Shown: positions 45,430-53,142 of the stretch, in pieces
Layout: each line of letters opens with the position of its first letter
How positions within the stretch are numbered: position 1 is the first letter of the stretch
DNA from: Terriglobia bacterium
GTDB lineage: Bacteria > Acidobacteriota > Terriglobia > Bryobacterales > UBA6623
NCBI GenBank assembly: GCA_009838515.1
Contig: VXRL01000031.1
Location: 13,765-77,764 of the forward strand
DNA length: 64,000 nucleotides
Reading direction: 5' to 3'
Translations under genes and position numbers: made by a program
Notes under the pieces: generated by a model
The model's input: only the letters and a program-made list of their open reading frames with translations
The model's database searches: none
What the model was told of the DNA's origin: nothing

Positions 45430-45807
45430 ATGTGGACTAGCACGAACAATCCGGATCAGACCGGAGCATACTCCCCGCATCGCGGCATCGCCCCGGAGAT
45501 CCGGGGCCGGATCATCCGCTCGGAGGTCGAGGGGGGCGTGCGCTTGCGGGCCTTGGAAGAGGGAGACCGGGTTGTGGTGAAGACGGCCAACCGGATCTAC
45601 CGCATCGAAATCCGGGGCGGCCGGACGTGGATTTCGGGCCATCCGCGCTTCTGCCCGCAACCGGTGGCGGTCTTGGTGCGAGGCTCGACTTGGGGCGGGG
45701 CGATGCTCAAGCCCGACTATCTCGGCTTGGGCATGCACATGGAGTTCCACCATCCCGACCACGCCACGGTAGTGACTTCCAAGATCGAATCGGTCTCGGT
45801 GGGCTGA
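45430..45807 (+). CDS. Conserved-looking protein of unknown function, last in the MoxR operon
   Basis: Soluble protein of 125 aa, beta-rich, no signal peptide. Segments include IRGRIIRSEVEGGVRLRALEEGD, VVVKTANRIYRIEIRGGR, FCPQPVAVLVRGSTWGG and LGLGMHMEFHHPDHATVVTS. It begins 12 nt after the DUF4175-like gene and is probably in the same transcript. I cannot assign a family. It is convergent with the deacetylase gene, with only 12 nt between them. Confidence 0.7.
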   Translation: MWTSTNNPDQTGAYSPHRGIAPEIRGRIIRSEVEGGVRLRALEEGDRVVVKTANRIYRIEIRGGRTWISGHPRFCPQPVAVLVRGSTWGGAMLKPDYLGLGMHMEFHHPDHATVVTSKIESVSVG

Positions 45808-45819
45808 GACGCTGCGACG

Positions 45820-46761
45820 CTACCCGAGCAGGGCGCCGACATGGCTCTCCACGCTGGAGGCTAGGCCGGCGAGGCTGTAGCCGCCCTCCAGCGCGGACAC
45901 AAGCCGCCCGTCGGCATGCCTGTCCGCCAAGTCCTGCAGCAGGTTCGTCAGCTCGGCAAAATCGCCGTCAGCGAGCCGGAACTGGCCGAGCGGGTCTCCC
46001 AGGCGCGAGTCGAACCCTGCCGAGATCATCACGAGCTCGGGAGCGAACGCCTCTGCCGCAGGCAGCAGCCTGTCGCGGAACGCGCCGAAGATCTCTTTGC
46101 GGCCGGTGTGCGCCGGGAACGGGCAATTGATGGTCGTGTCCGCCCCCGCACCCTCGCCGGTTTCGTCGCGCATGCCGGTGCCGGGATACCACGGTGACTG
46201 GTGCGTGCTGAAGAAGAGAACAGAGGGATCGTCGTAGAAGATGTCCTGAGTGCCGTTGCCGTGATGCACGTCCCAGTCCACGATCAAGACACGCTGCAAG
46301 CCGTGGCCCTTGATCGCATGGCGCGCCCCGATCGCGACATTGTTGAAGACGCAGAATCCCATGCCCTGTTGCGGGCGTGCATGGTGGCCGGGCGGCCGCA
46401 GCGCGCAAAAGGCCTGCTTGACGGGCCCCGTCAGGACCGAGTCCACGGCCGAGCAGACCGCGCCGACTGCCATTCGCGCCGCTGACAGGGAACCCTTGCC
46501 TACATGCGTGTCTCCCGTGGAGAGCATCCGGTTGCCCGCGCCGATCTCGCGTTCGACCAGTTCGATATAGTCGGCCCGGTGGCACAGGCGCAGCGTGTCG
46601 AATCCAGCCTCTTCGCAGTCTCGAGACTGCATGCGCCCGGAAAGCCCGCTTGAGCCGAGCGCGCGCAGCACGGCCTCGAAGCGCTCGACACGTTCGGGGT
46701 GCCCGTGTGGAGTGCGGTGGTCGCGGGACGATTCGGGAGCTATGAGCAGCGTGGGTGGCAT
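45820..46761 (-). CDS. Histone deacetylase superfamily protein (acetylpolyamine/acetoin-type deacetylase)
   Basis: Zinc deacetylase of 313 aa. The active-site His pair is in LRPPGHHARPQQGMGFCVFNNVAIG; zinc ligands are in VLIVDWDVHHGNGTQDIFY (D and H) and MISAGFDSRLGDPLG (D). YSLAGLASSVESHV ends the fold. Bacterial members act on acetylpolyamines, acetyl-lysines or similar small amides; the substrate is not evident here. No Shine-Dalgarno is clear. Divergent from the histidine kinase. All catalytic residues are present. Confidence 0.92.
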   Translation of the reverse strand: MPPTLLIAPESSRDHRTPHGHPERVERFEAVLRALGSSGLSGRMQSRDCEEAGFDTLRLCHRADYIELVEREIGAGNRMLSTGDTHVGKGSLSAARMAVGAVCSAVDSVLTGPVKQAFCALRPPGHHARPQQGMGFCVFNNVAIGARHAIKGHGLQRVLIVDWDVHHGNGTQDIFYDDPSVLFFSTHQSPWYPGTGMRDETGEGAGADTTINCPFPAHTGRKEIFGAFRDRLLPAAEAFAPELVMISAGFDSRLGDPLGQFRLADGDFAELTNLLQDLADRHADGRLVSALEGGYSLAGLASSVESHVGALLG

Positions 46762-46871
46762 GGGGGACGTTCCGACAACGCGTCAGGGGTGCTGGGTGTC
46801 CTTTTAGTGTCGCGCACGGCCCGACTGTCCGGAAATCAGACGCGCAGCTAGCGGACGCCGCCCGCGATTGC

Positions 46872-46877
46872 CATAAT
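46872..46877 (+). promoter_or_regulatory. -10-like hexamer CATAAT of the histidine kinase
   Basis: CATAAT ends 9 nt before the GTG at 46887; no Shine-Dalgarno lies between. Confidence 0.4.
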
Positions 46878-46886
46878 CGGATAGCC

Positions 46887-48746
46887 GTGTCGCTGCAGTT
46901 TCTCGGCAAGAACCGGCTCGCGCTGGTCATCCTGCTCTGCATCGCAATGCTCGTCCTGCTGGGCGCGCTACAGTTCGCCTGGACGGGGCAGCTCAGCGAG
47001 GCGCAGGCGGCGATGATGCAGAACGCCCTGGCCAACTCCGTGCGCCAGTTCGAGCAAGAAGTGGAGCGCGAGCTGATGTTCCTCCTGGCGCTGATGCGGC
47101 CCGAGGGGCGAGGCGGGCAGCAGCTGGACTGGAACAGGTGCGCCGAAGGATACTCGCTGTGGGCCGAAACCAGCGCTCATGCGGGCTTGCTGTCTCGGAT
47201 CTTGGTGTACCAGGTAGGCCGCGATGGCGAGGCTAGGCTGCAGGAATTGCCCTTGGGGGAGGCCGAGCCGGTGGAGGCGGAGTGGGAACTCCAACTTGAG
47301 CCGGTCGAGCGTGCCTTGGCCCGAGCGGCCGGCCGGCCCGGCCGCGGTCGCGGACCCTTCACATGGACGCTGTTTCCAGAGGGCGAGGCTGTGGTGCGAC
47401 CGATCGCGGCCCTCGATCGACTCAGGCGAGGGCCGGCACGCGGGCCCCGCAGCGGCGGGTCTGCGTTCATCGTCGTCGTGCTGGATTGGAGCTATGTCGC
47501 TCAACAGATGCTGCCCGAATTGGTTGACCGGCTGTTCTCCGGCGCTGACGGCGAGCGCTTGTATGAAGTGGCCATCGCTGTGCGCGATGGCGAGAATGGC
47601 GAGCGCTTCTTGTACCGGTCAGACCCGTCCATCGACGCCGCCTGGCTGGCCGGCGCGGACATGCGGCGGCGTCCAAGGCTGTTCCGGTCCCCGCCGGAGC
47701 GCCCCGGGCCGCCGCTAGCGGGGCCTGCAGGCGGGCCGGACCCAATTCGCCGGCTCGCGCTGGAAGCGGGCCGCGACGAGCGAGCGGGCGCGGCGGTCGG
47801 CCAGGGCCAGCAGGGCGGATTGCGTTCGCTGCAGGGCGGGCGGGGCCGGATCGCGATCGCTGGTGCCGGCACTGGGCTGACCGTGGAACTCGCAGCCGCC
47901 CACGTTTCGGGCTCTCTCGCAGGAGCGGTGGCAAGACAGCGGGCGCGCAACCTCGGCGCGGGCTTGGGAGTGCTGCTATTGCTGGCGGGGGCCATGGCCT
48001 TGGTGGTGGTCTCCGCGCGTCGGGCTGCGCGGCTGGCCGCGATGCAGATGGAGTTCATCGCCGGCGTTTCGCACGAGCTGCGGACGCCGCTTTCGGTAAT
48101 CTGCTCGGTCGGGGAGAACCTCGCCGACGGTGTCGTCTCGTCTGCGGAAGGGGCCAAGCGATACGGGCAGCTGATCTTCAGCCAGGGTCGGCGCTTGGGC
48201 GAGATGGTCGAGCAGACCTTGCAGTTTGCCTCGCTGGAGTCCGGCAAGCGGCAGTTCAAGCTGGCTCGGATCGACCCGGAAATGGCCGTGCAACGCGCCG
48301 TCGATCAAGCTCGTCCAATGATCGAGCAGGCGGGGTTTGCGCTGGAGCGCGGCACCGCCCCTAGCTTGCCACGGGTTCGTGCCGACGAGAACGCCTTGCA
48401 GCAGATACTCGCCAACTTGATCAGCAACGCCGTCAAGTATGGCGATCCGGGCCGCTGGATCCGCGTCGAAGCGGATACGGGCCGAAGCGATGGCGACCCC
48501 GAGGTGCGGATCCGGATCTGCGACCGCGGCAGGGGGATCCCGAAAGAGGAGGAAGGGCGGGTGTTCGACGCCTTCTATCGCGGGGCGGCTGCGGGGGAAG
48601 GGAACATCCAGGGTTCTGGATTGGGCCTCAAGCTGGCGCGTGACCTGGCGCAAGGCATGGGCGGCAAGCTCTCGATGCAGAGCGAGCCCGGCGAGGGCAG
48701 CGTGTTCACGCTGCACTTGCCGGCGCTGGTCGACGCGGAGGCGTAG
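46887..48746 (+). CDS. Membrane sensor histidine kinase
   Basis: Kinase of 619 aa. Transmembrane helix 1 (LALVILLCIAMLVLLGALQF, about 10-30) and helix 2 (LGAGLGVLLLLAGAMALVVV, about 355-378) enclose a periplasmic domain of about 320 residues, unusually rich in Arg, Gly and Pro in its second half. The HisKA domain has H396 (GVSHELRTPLS); the ATPase domain has ILANLISNAVKYG (N box), CDRGRGIPKEEEG (G1), and GSGLGLKLARDLAQGMGG (G2). GTG 46887 is chosen; the frame is open to 46755 but overlaps the deacetylase. The response regulator follows 11 nt later. Confidence 0.92.
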   Translation: MSLQFLGKNRLALVILLCIAMLVLLGALQFAWTGQLSEAQAAMMQNALANSVRQFEQEVERELMFLLALMRPEGRGGQQLDWNRCAEGYSLWAETSAHAGLLSRILVYQVGRDGEARLQELPLGEAEPVEAEWELQLEPVERALARAAGRPGRGRGPFTWTLFPEGEAVVRPIAALDRLRRGPARGPRSGGSAFIVVVLDWSYVAQQMLPELVDRLFSGADGERLYEVAIAVRDGENGERFLYRSDPSIDAAWLAGADMRRRPRLFRSPPERPGPPLAGPAGGPDPIRRLALEAGRDERAGAAVGQGQQGGLRSLQGGRGRIAIAGAGTGLTVELAAAHVSGSLAGAVARQRARNLGAGLGVLLLLAGAMALVVVSARRAARLAAMQMEFIAGVSHELRTPLSVICSVGENLADGVVSSAEGAKRYGQLIFSQGRRLGEMVEQTLQFASLESGKRQFKLARIDPEMAVQRAVDQARPMIEQAGFALERGTAPSLPRVRADENALQQILANLISNAVKYGDPGRWIRVEADTGRSDGDPEVRIRICDRGRGIPKEEEGRVFDAFYRGAAAGEGNIQGSGLGLKLARDLAQGMGGKLSMQSEPGEGSVFTLHLPALVDAEA

Positions 48747-48757
48747 CAGAACTGGCG

Positions 48758-49456
48758 ATGTCGCGCATCTTGGTTGTCGAGGACGAGGTCGGCATCCGCA
48801 TGACCATCGAGGATCGGCTCAAGGCCGAAGGCTACGAGGTCGAGGTGGCCAAGGATGGCGTGAGCGGTTATGAGCGCGTCCGCGCCGGCGGAATCGACTT
48901 AGTCGTACTGGACCTGATGCTGCCCAAGAAGCCGGGCCTTGACATCTGTCGCGACCTCCGCGGGGCGGGCATCGTCACGCCCGTGCTGATGCTCACGGCC
49001 AAGGGGCAGGTGATGGATCGGGTCAAGGGCTTGCGTACCGGCGCCGACGACTACTTGGTGAAGCCGTTCCAGATGCTCGAGTTGGTGGCGCGGATCGAGG
49101 CCTTGCTGCGGCGCGATCGCATCAAGGGCGGAGCCAGCGAGGCCAAGTTGTACTCGTTCGGGGACGTGAGCGTCGATTCCAAGCAAGCGGCGGTGTTTCG
49201 TGGAGACAACAAGTTGCAACTCTCGGCGAAGGAATACCAACTGCTGTTGTATTTCGTCCAGCATCCGCAACAGGCGCTTTCGCGGGACCGATTGCTGCGG
49301 GAAGTCTGGAAGTATCAAGCCGAGGTTTCGACCAGGACGGTCGACGTGCATGTCGGCTGGCTGAGGCAGAAAATCGAGGACGATTCGCGTAAGCCGCGAT
49401 GGATTATCACGCGGCACGGTATCGGATATATTTTTGATCCGAAGGAGCGCAGCTAG
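48758..49456 (+). CDS. OmpR/PhoB-family response regulator
   Basis: Cytoplasmic DNA-binding regulator of 232 aa. The receiver domain has VVEDE (E/D pair), the phospho-acceptor D52 in VVLDLMLPKKPG, the conserved Thr in MLTAKG and the Lys in DDYLVKPF. The winged-helix domain (about 130-230) has LSAKEYQLLLYFVQHPQQALSRDRLL and RTVDVHVGWLRQKIEDD. It receives phosphate from the kinase encoded directly upstream. The MsrP-like gene begins 33 nt later, a likely target. Confidence 0.94.
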   Translation: MSRILVVEDEVGIRMTIEDRLKAEGYEVEVAKDGVSGYERVRAGGIDLVVLDLMLPKKPGLDICRDLRGAGIVTPVLMLTAKGQVMDRVKGLRTGADDYLVKPFQMLELVARIEALLRRDRIKGGASEAKLYSFGDVSVDSKQAAVFRGDNKLQLSAKEYQLLLYFVQHPQQALSRDRLLREVWKYQAEVSTRTVDVHVGWLRQKIEDDSRKPRWIITRHGIGYIFDPKERS

Positions 49457-49473
49457 GGCCCTCACCCTGCTGA

Positions 49474-49479
49474 TAGACT
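49474..49479 (+). promoter_or_regulatory. -10-like hexamer TAGACT of the molybdoenzyme gene
   Basis: TAGACT ends 10 nt before the ATG at 49490 and has no Shine-Dalgarno after it, so the molybdoenzyme gene may have its own promoter besides readthrough from the regulator gene. Confidence 0.4.
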
Positions 49480-49489
49480 CAAGGCAGGC

Positions 49490-50179
49490 ATGAACCGTCG
49501 TCGCTTCATGAGCGCTGCGGCTGCAGCCGCCGCTGGTCCGGGCATGCAGGCCGCGTCCGGAGACAGGATTCTGCTGCCCACGGACACGCCGGACGAGCTT
49601 GGCTTCAGGATCATGTGGTACAACCCCGGCCGGCCGATTGACAAGAGCACGTATCGCCTCGAGGTCGACGGGCTGGTCGAGAAGCCGCAGCGCTTCGACT
49701 TGGCCAGGCTCCGCTCCTACCCCAGGGTCGAGCAATCCACGCGCCTGAAGTGCGTGCAGTGTTGGTCTGCCCGCACAACGTGGGGCGGGTTCCGCTTCGA
49801 CGAACTCGTGGAGGATGTCAAGCCGCTTGCCCGGGCGAAGTCTGTCCGCATCGACTGCGCGGACAAGTGGTACGAGTACATGTCGCTCGAGGAGATGGTG
49901 GAGCCCGGCGTGATGATGTGCTTAGAGATGGCCGGCCAGCCGCTGACCGACCAGCACGGCGCGCCATTGCGTCTGCTGGCGCCGTCGAAGTACGGATACA
50001 AGTCGGCCAAGCTGGTGACCAAGATCACGTTCGTAGAGAAGGGCGGCGGATCGATGGCATGCGACATCGGGCCGTACTACTCCCCCTCGGGCGAGATCCT
50101 GCCCGGCTACGACCATCCGCTGGACTTGGGCCCGAACCTGCGCAAGAAGATCCCAGGCGGGGAGATCGTCGCCTACTGA
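49490..50179 (+). CDS. MsrP-like molybdopterin-dependent oxidoreductase, Tat-exported
   Basis: Protein of 229 aa of the sulfite-oxidase fold. The N-terminus (MNRRRFMSAAAAAAAGPG) is a twin-arginine-type signal, so it folds with molybdopterin before export. The core has YRLEVDGLVEKPQRFDL, the molybdenum-ligand C88 in RLKCVQCWSARTTWGGF, and LRLLAPSKYGYKSAKLVTKITF. A nearby C91 is unusual next to the ligand. MsrP reduces methionine sulfoxide in periplasmic proteins. The cognate membrane subunit MsrQ is not encoded here. It overlaps the next gene by one base (TGATG) and follows a two-component system. Confidence 0.85.
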   Translation: MNRRRFMSAAAAAAAGPGMQAASGDRILLPTDTPDELGFRIMWYNPGRPIDKSTYRLEVDGLVEKPQRFDLARLRSYPRVEQSTRLKCVQCWSARTTWGGFRFDELVEDVKPLARAKSVRIDCADKWYEYMSLEEMVEPGVMMCLEMAGQPLTDQHGAPLRLLAPSKYGYKSAKLVTKITFVEKGGGSMACDIGPYYSPSGEILPGYDHPLDLGPNLRKKIPGGEIVAY

Positions 50180-51336
50180 TGCTGCGGCTGGCTAAGCGCG
50201 ACTTTCTCAAACTCGCCGGACTGGCGATCGCCGAGAAGCTCGTGCCCCCGTGGGCTTGGGCCCGTCCGGCGGAACCGGCCGAATCGGATCGCAAAGTCAT
50301 CATCGTAACTTTCGGGGGAGGCTGCCGCTATCAGGAGACCTTCGCGCGGGAGGGGCTGCGCAACATACCGAGACTAGTCGGGCTCAAGGACGACGGGCGG
50401 TTCTTCCGAAATTGCGCCAACGACGGCGTGCTGTCCCACTACAATTCCACTTCCAGCATCGTCACCGGAAACTGGCAGCGGGTAGATGACTTTGGATTCG
50501 GATGGGCCAGAAGCCCCACCATCTTCGAGTACTTCCGCAAGGCCACGGGCGCGCGCCCGACCGATGCCTGGGCGGTTTGCACGAACAAGAGTTTTGCCAC
50601 GATGGGCGCGACGAAAGTGCGCGGCTACGGCGAAGGCCATGGCGCGAACGTGGTGTTGCCCAAGCAACTGCTGCTTGAAGCCGTCGACGAGGTCATCAAG
50701 CGCGACCTCGATCAAGGCGTCGCGGACAGGGAGAACGTGCTGCGCCAGCTGGAGGGCATCCTCAACGCCGGCTACGAGGGAATCGGCTGGACGATCTTCC
50801 GCGGCGGCCGGCAGCTGGACCGGCAGGTCAGGCAGACGCTCAAGCGCGGCTTGGTGGAATACATCTACGGCCCCGAAGCGCCCAATTCAGGGGACGAATT
50901 GACTTTCTTCGTTGCAAGAGAGGTCATGCGGGAGTTTGCGCCGCGCCTGATGCTGGTGAACTTCTGGGACATGGATGTGGCGCACTGGGGAGCGTATTCG
51001 CTCTACTTGCAGGCAATCACCAAGACTGACCGCTTGTGCGGCATGCTCTGGGACGAAGTGCAGGCCAACCCTGCCTATCGCGACAAGACCACGCTCTTGA
51101 TCCTGCCGGAGCTGGGTCGCGACGGTGACCAAGACACGGCCAACGGCTTCTTGAATCACCGCAGCGGGGATCCGTCGTGCCGGGATGTTTGGATGCTGGC
51201 GCTCGGAGCTGGTCTGGACCGTGGCGAGACCGACCGCCGCATCGCGCACGTGGATCTAGCGCCGACCGTGCTGGGGATGCTTGGCGTTGCGCCCGGCGAG
51301 ATGCAGGGCAGCCCGATCCCCGAAATACTGGTCTGA
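50179..51336 (+). CDS. Tat-exported alkaline-phosphatase-superfamily (DUF1501/sulfatase-like) protein
   Basis: Protein of 385 aa. It starts MLRLAKRDFLKLAGLAIAEKL, a Tat-like signal, then VIIVTFGGGCRYQETF where sulfatases and phosphatases have their first metal site. Later come FVAREVMREFAPRLMLVNFWDMDVAHWGAYSLYLQAI, TTLLILPELGRDGD and IAHVDLAPTVLGMLGV, the usual order of superfamily metal motifs. There is no CxPxR formylglycine site, so it is not a classical sulfatase. The first ATG overlaps the molybdoenzyme stop. DUF1501 is the nearest name, with moderate certainty. Confidence 0.75.
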   Translation: MLRLAKRDFLKLAGLAIAEKLVPPWAWARPAEPAESDRKVIIVTFGGGCRYQETFAREGLRNIPRLVGLKDDGRFFRNCANDGVLSHYNSTSSIVTGNWQRVDDFGFGWARSPTIFEYFRKATGARPTDAWAVCTNKSFATMGATKVRGYGEGHGANVVLPKQLLLEAVDEVIKRDLDQGVADRENVLRQLEGILNAGYEGIGWTIFRGGRQLDRQVRQTLKRGLVEYIYGPEAPNSGDELTFFVAREVMREFAPRLMLVNFWDMDVAHWGAYSLYLQAITKTDRLCGMLWDEVQANPAYRDKTTLLILPELGRDGDQDTANGFLNHRSGDPSCRDVWMLALGAGLDRGETDRRIAHVDLAPTVLGMLGVAPGEMQGSPIPEILV

Positions 51337-51413
51337 AGCTTGTCGCCAAGTCTGCGCTGTCCGGCCTCGCCGTATCGCTTCAGCGATGAATTGGACTCTC
51401 TCGCCCCAGAGCC

Positions 51414-51947
51414 TCAACTGGGTTCGGGATCGACTCCGAGGCCATCCGCAACGCGGTTGATGTAGTTGAAGAACGAGACGACCTGGACGGCATCGTGTAT
51501 AGCTCGGTCGTCCCATCCAGCTGCGCGCAATCCGTCAATGTCGGCGGCGCCCACCGATTCAGGGACACGAGTCAGCTTCTCGCCGAATTCCAGCAGCGCA
51601 GAGGTGGAACTGTCGAGCCCAGCAGTCCGCCAGTTATTCCGGACACTATCTGCGACTTCATGATCGACCTCTGCCCGGAGGTCGTGCCAATGCGAGTCCA
51701 CTCAATAGTGGCACTCGTTCGCCTTGGAAACAGTCACAGCCAGCATTTCCCGCTGGCCTCTGGAAAGAGGCGACGGTCCGTGCATGATATGGGAGTAGAG
51801 GTTCATCGATGCGGAAAGCACGCCCGGGTTAGGGCTCATGATCCGCACGATGTTCCAGATCTTGCCCGCCCGTCGCAGGGCTGCTCGATACTGGTCAAGG
51901 AGTGCCGCCTCCGCGACTTCCGGGGCGATAGTCTTGATGTAGGCCAT
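51414..51947 (-). CDS. AhpD-like peroxidase-related enzyme, probable selenoprotein (CxxU)
   Basis: A single 178-codon frame (177 aa) interrupted only by TGA at 51702-51704. Reading TGA as selenocysteine (U82) gives a complete carboxymuconolactone-decarboxylase-fold peroxidase-related enzyme: MAYIKTIAPEVAEAALL at the start, REMLAVTVSKANECHY-U-VDSH at the active site, and FNYINRVADGLGV near the end. E67, C79, U82 and H86 match AhpD spacing (Glu, Cys+12, Cys+3, His+4), so U replaces the second cysteine of C-x-x-C. A SECIS-like stem-loop starts 17 nt after the TGA. GATACT lies 6 nt before the ATG. A nonsense mutation would have to hit exactly this codon. Selenium-insertion genes are not in the window. 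Confidence 0.8.
51665..51684 (-). promoter_or_regulatory. Candidate bacterial SECIS hairpin
   Basis: On the transcript the arms CGACCTC (51684-51678) and GAGGTCG (51671-51665) form a perfect 7-bp stem with a 6-nt loop CGGGCA. The stem begins 17 nt, and the loop 24 nt, after the in-frame TGA. Bacterial SECIS elements have a short stem, a small apical loop within about 16-37 nt of UGA, and a G in the first two loop bases; here the second base is G. It lies in coding sequence, as is normal in bacteria. Confidence 0.7.
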
Positions 51948-52071
51948 TTACGTAGTATCCGCCCGGAATTCATTGAACTGCAATAGCTTGCGGAAATCGA
52001 TCTAGGGTCCGAATCGCGGAATTACCATGTAACTGAGTGCCCGCGTTCGGACCATGAGCTACCCTGTCTCA

Positions 52072-52668
52072 ATGGATCTTCTACTGGCAGTGTTAACGAT
52101 CTTGGCGATCATCATCGGCCCAATCGTGGCTCTGCGGCTTCAGGAACGTAGGGACAGGAGCCGAGACAAGCAGAATCGAAAGCTGGTCATATTCAAGGAC
52201 CTGATGGCCACACGAGCGTCAAGATCAAGTGTCCGTCACGTTGACGCTCTGAACGCGATCGAAATTGAATTCTCCGCTGGCGTGAAGGCAGACAAGAGTG
52301 TGCTGGAAGCTTCCCGGCTCTACCTAGATCACTTGATGGACCCTACTTCGGTCGTCGACGAGACATGGCACGAGAAAGCGCATGGCCTATTGATCGATCT
52401 TCTATACGCGATGTCCCGAGCACTCGAGTACGATTTCGACAGGGTAGACCTGAAGAAAGTCTACTCGCCGAAAGGGCACTTTGAGGCTGAGGTGGATCAG
52501 TATCTCTTACGCAAATACTTTGTTGAAATAATGGAAGGCAAGCGCGATATCCCCGTCGGGACCGCCACGGGGGGAGCACCGCTGAAAGTCAAGTTGGAAG
52601 AAGGGGCAGACGCCAGTCCTGCCATGCCTGCACTGGGAGGACTCCTCGGGGATTTACCAAAGCGCTAG
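52072..52668 (+). CDS. DUF6680-like membrane-anchored protein
   Basis: Protein of 198 aa. An N-terminal helix (LLLAVLTILAIIIGPIVALRLQ) is followed by a basic segment and a soluble helical domain: QNRKLVIFKDLMATRASRSSVRHVDALNAIEIEF, then SRLYLDHLMDP, and LLIDLLYAMSRALEYDFDRVDL. The sequence LMATRA...HVDALNAIEIEF resembles DUF6680. ATG 52072 is preferred because TACCCT (52060-52065) lies 6 nt before it; ATG 52054 is an alternative. The GC content is visibly lower than around it, which with the nearby phage relic suggests acquired DNA. Function is unknown. Confidence 0.65.
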   Translation: MDLLLAVLTILAIIIGPIVALRLQERRDRSRDKQNRKLVIFKDLMATRASRSSVRHVDALNAIEIEFSAGVKADKSVLEASRLYLDHLMDPTSVVDETWHEKAHGLLIDLLYAMSRALEYDFDRVDLKKVYSPKGHFEAEVDQYLLRKYFVEIMEGKRDIPVGTATGGAPLKVKLEEGADASPAMPALGGLLGDLPKR

Positions 52669-53142
52669 GAGCATTGCCCAAATTGGTGCGCGCCTTCCTC
52701 TAGTTCAGCCCGATCGCTGCCAGCGCATCCGCGAGAGACTTGCCGGAGTCCACGAGCGCCTTGACTGCTTGTCGAAGCTCCCGCACGTCCGAGCCGTGCA
52801 GCCGCTCGAAACTGAGCGCGACCGGCTGCTCGAACTCCAGGGTCATTTCCTCGGCAATGAACGCTCTGAGAGGTGCGACCGCGCTGGATGTGAACCGCCT
52901 CCATGACTGTCGTTCGGCCGCCCAGTCGCCTGCCGCCTGCTAGATCCCGGTGGCTAGGTCGAAGGCCCATTGGCAGGCCTTAGAAGCCGGCGCGGAGCCA
53001 ACGCGGATCCGTCCGAGTTGGATGTGCTCTTTACAGGTCGCTGGAGTAAATTCGATAGGTCCCACTGCTCCAGATTGCTGAGCACGTCTCGTCCCTCCCA
53101 CGCTCTCGATGTGGCCGAGCGCGATCTCGAACAGAGGCCTGG
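52669..53142. other. Gene-poor stretch with a prophage-like relic
   Basis: About 474 nt between the DUF6680-like gene and the third sulfatase. The left half contains the portal-like remnant annotated separately. In the right half (52943-53142) only a short reverse frame of 78 codons is open; I see no family resemblance, ribosome site or hairpin. Confidence 0.45.
52700..52939 (-). pseudogene. Remnant resembling the C-terminus of an HK97-type phage portal protein
   Basis: Between a stop at 52940-52942 and the terminal stop TAG at 52700-52702, the reverse strand encodes 79 residues without a start. They include W, then VAPLRAFIAEEM, SFERLHGSDVRELRQAVKALVD and SGKSLADALAAIGLN. Portal proteins of HK97-type phages end in a similar pattern: a Phe-xx-Leu with an Asp and Arg nearby, then a segment ending Gly-x-Leu. 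No upstream portal body, terminase or capsid gene remains. This is pattern recognition by eye. Confidence 0.35.
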
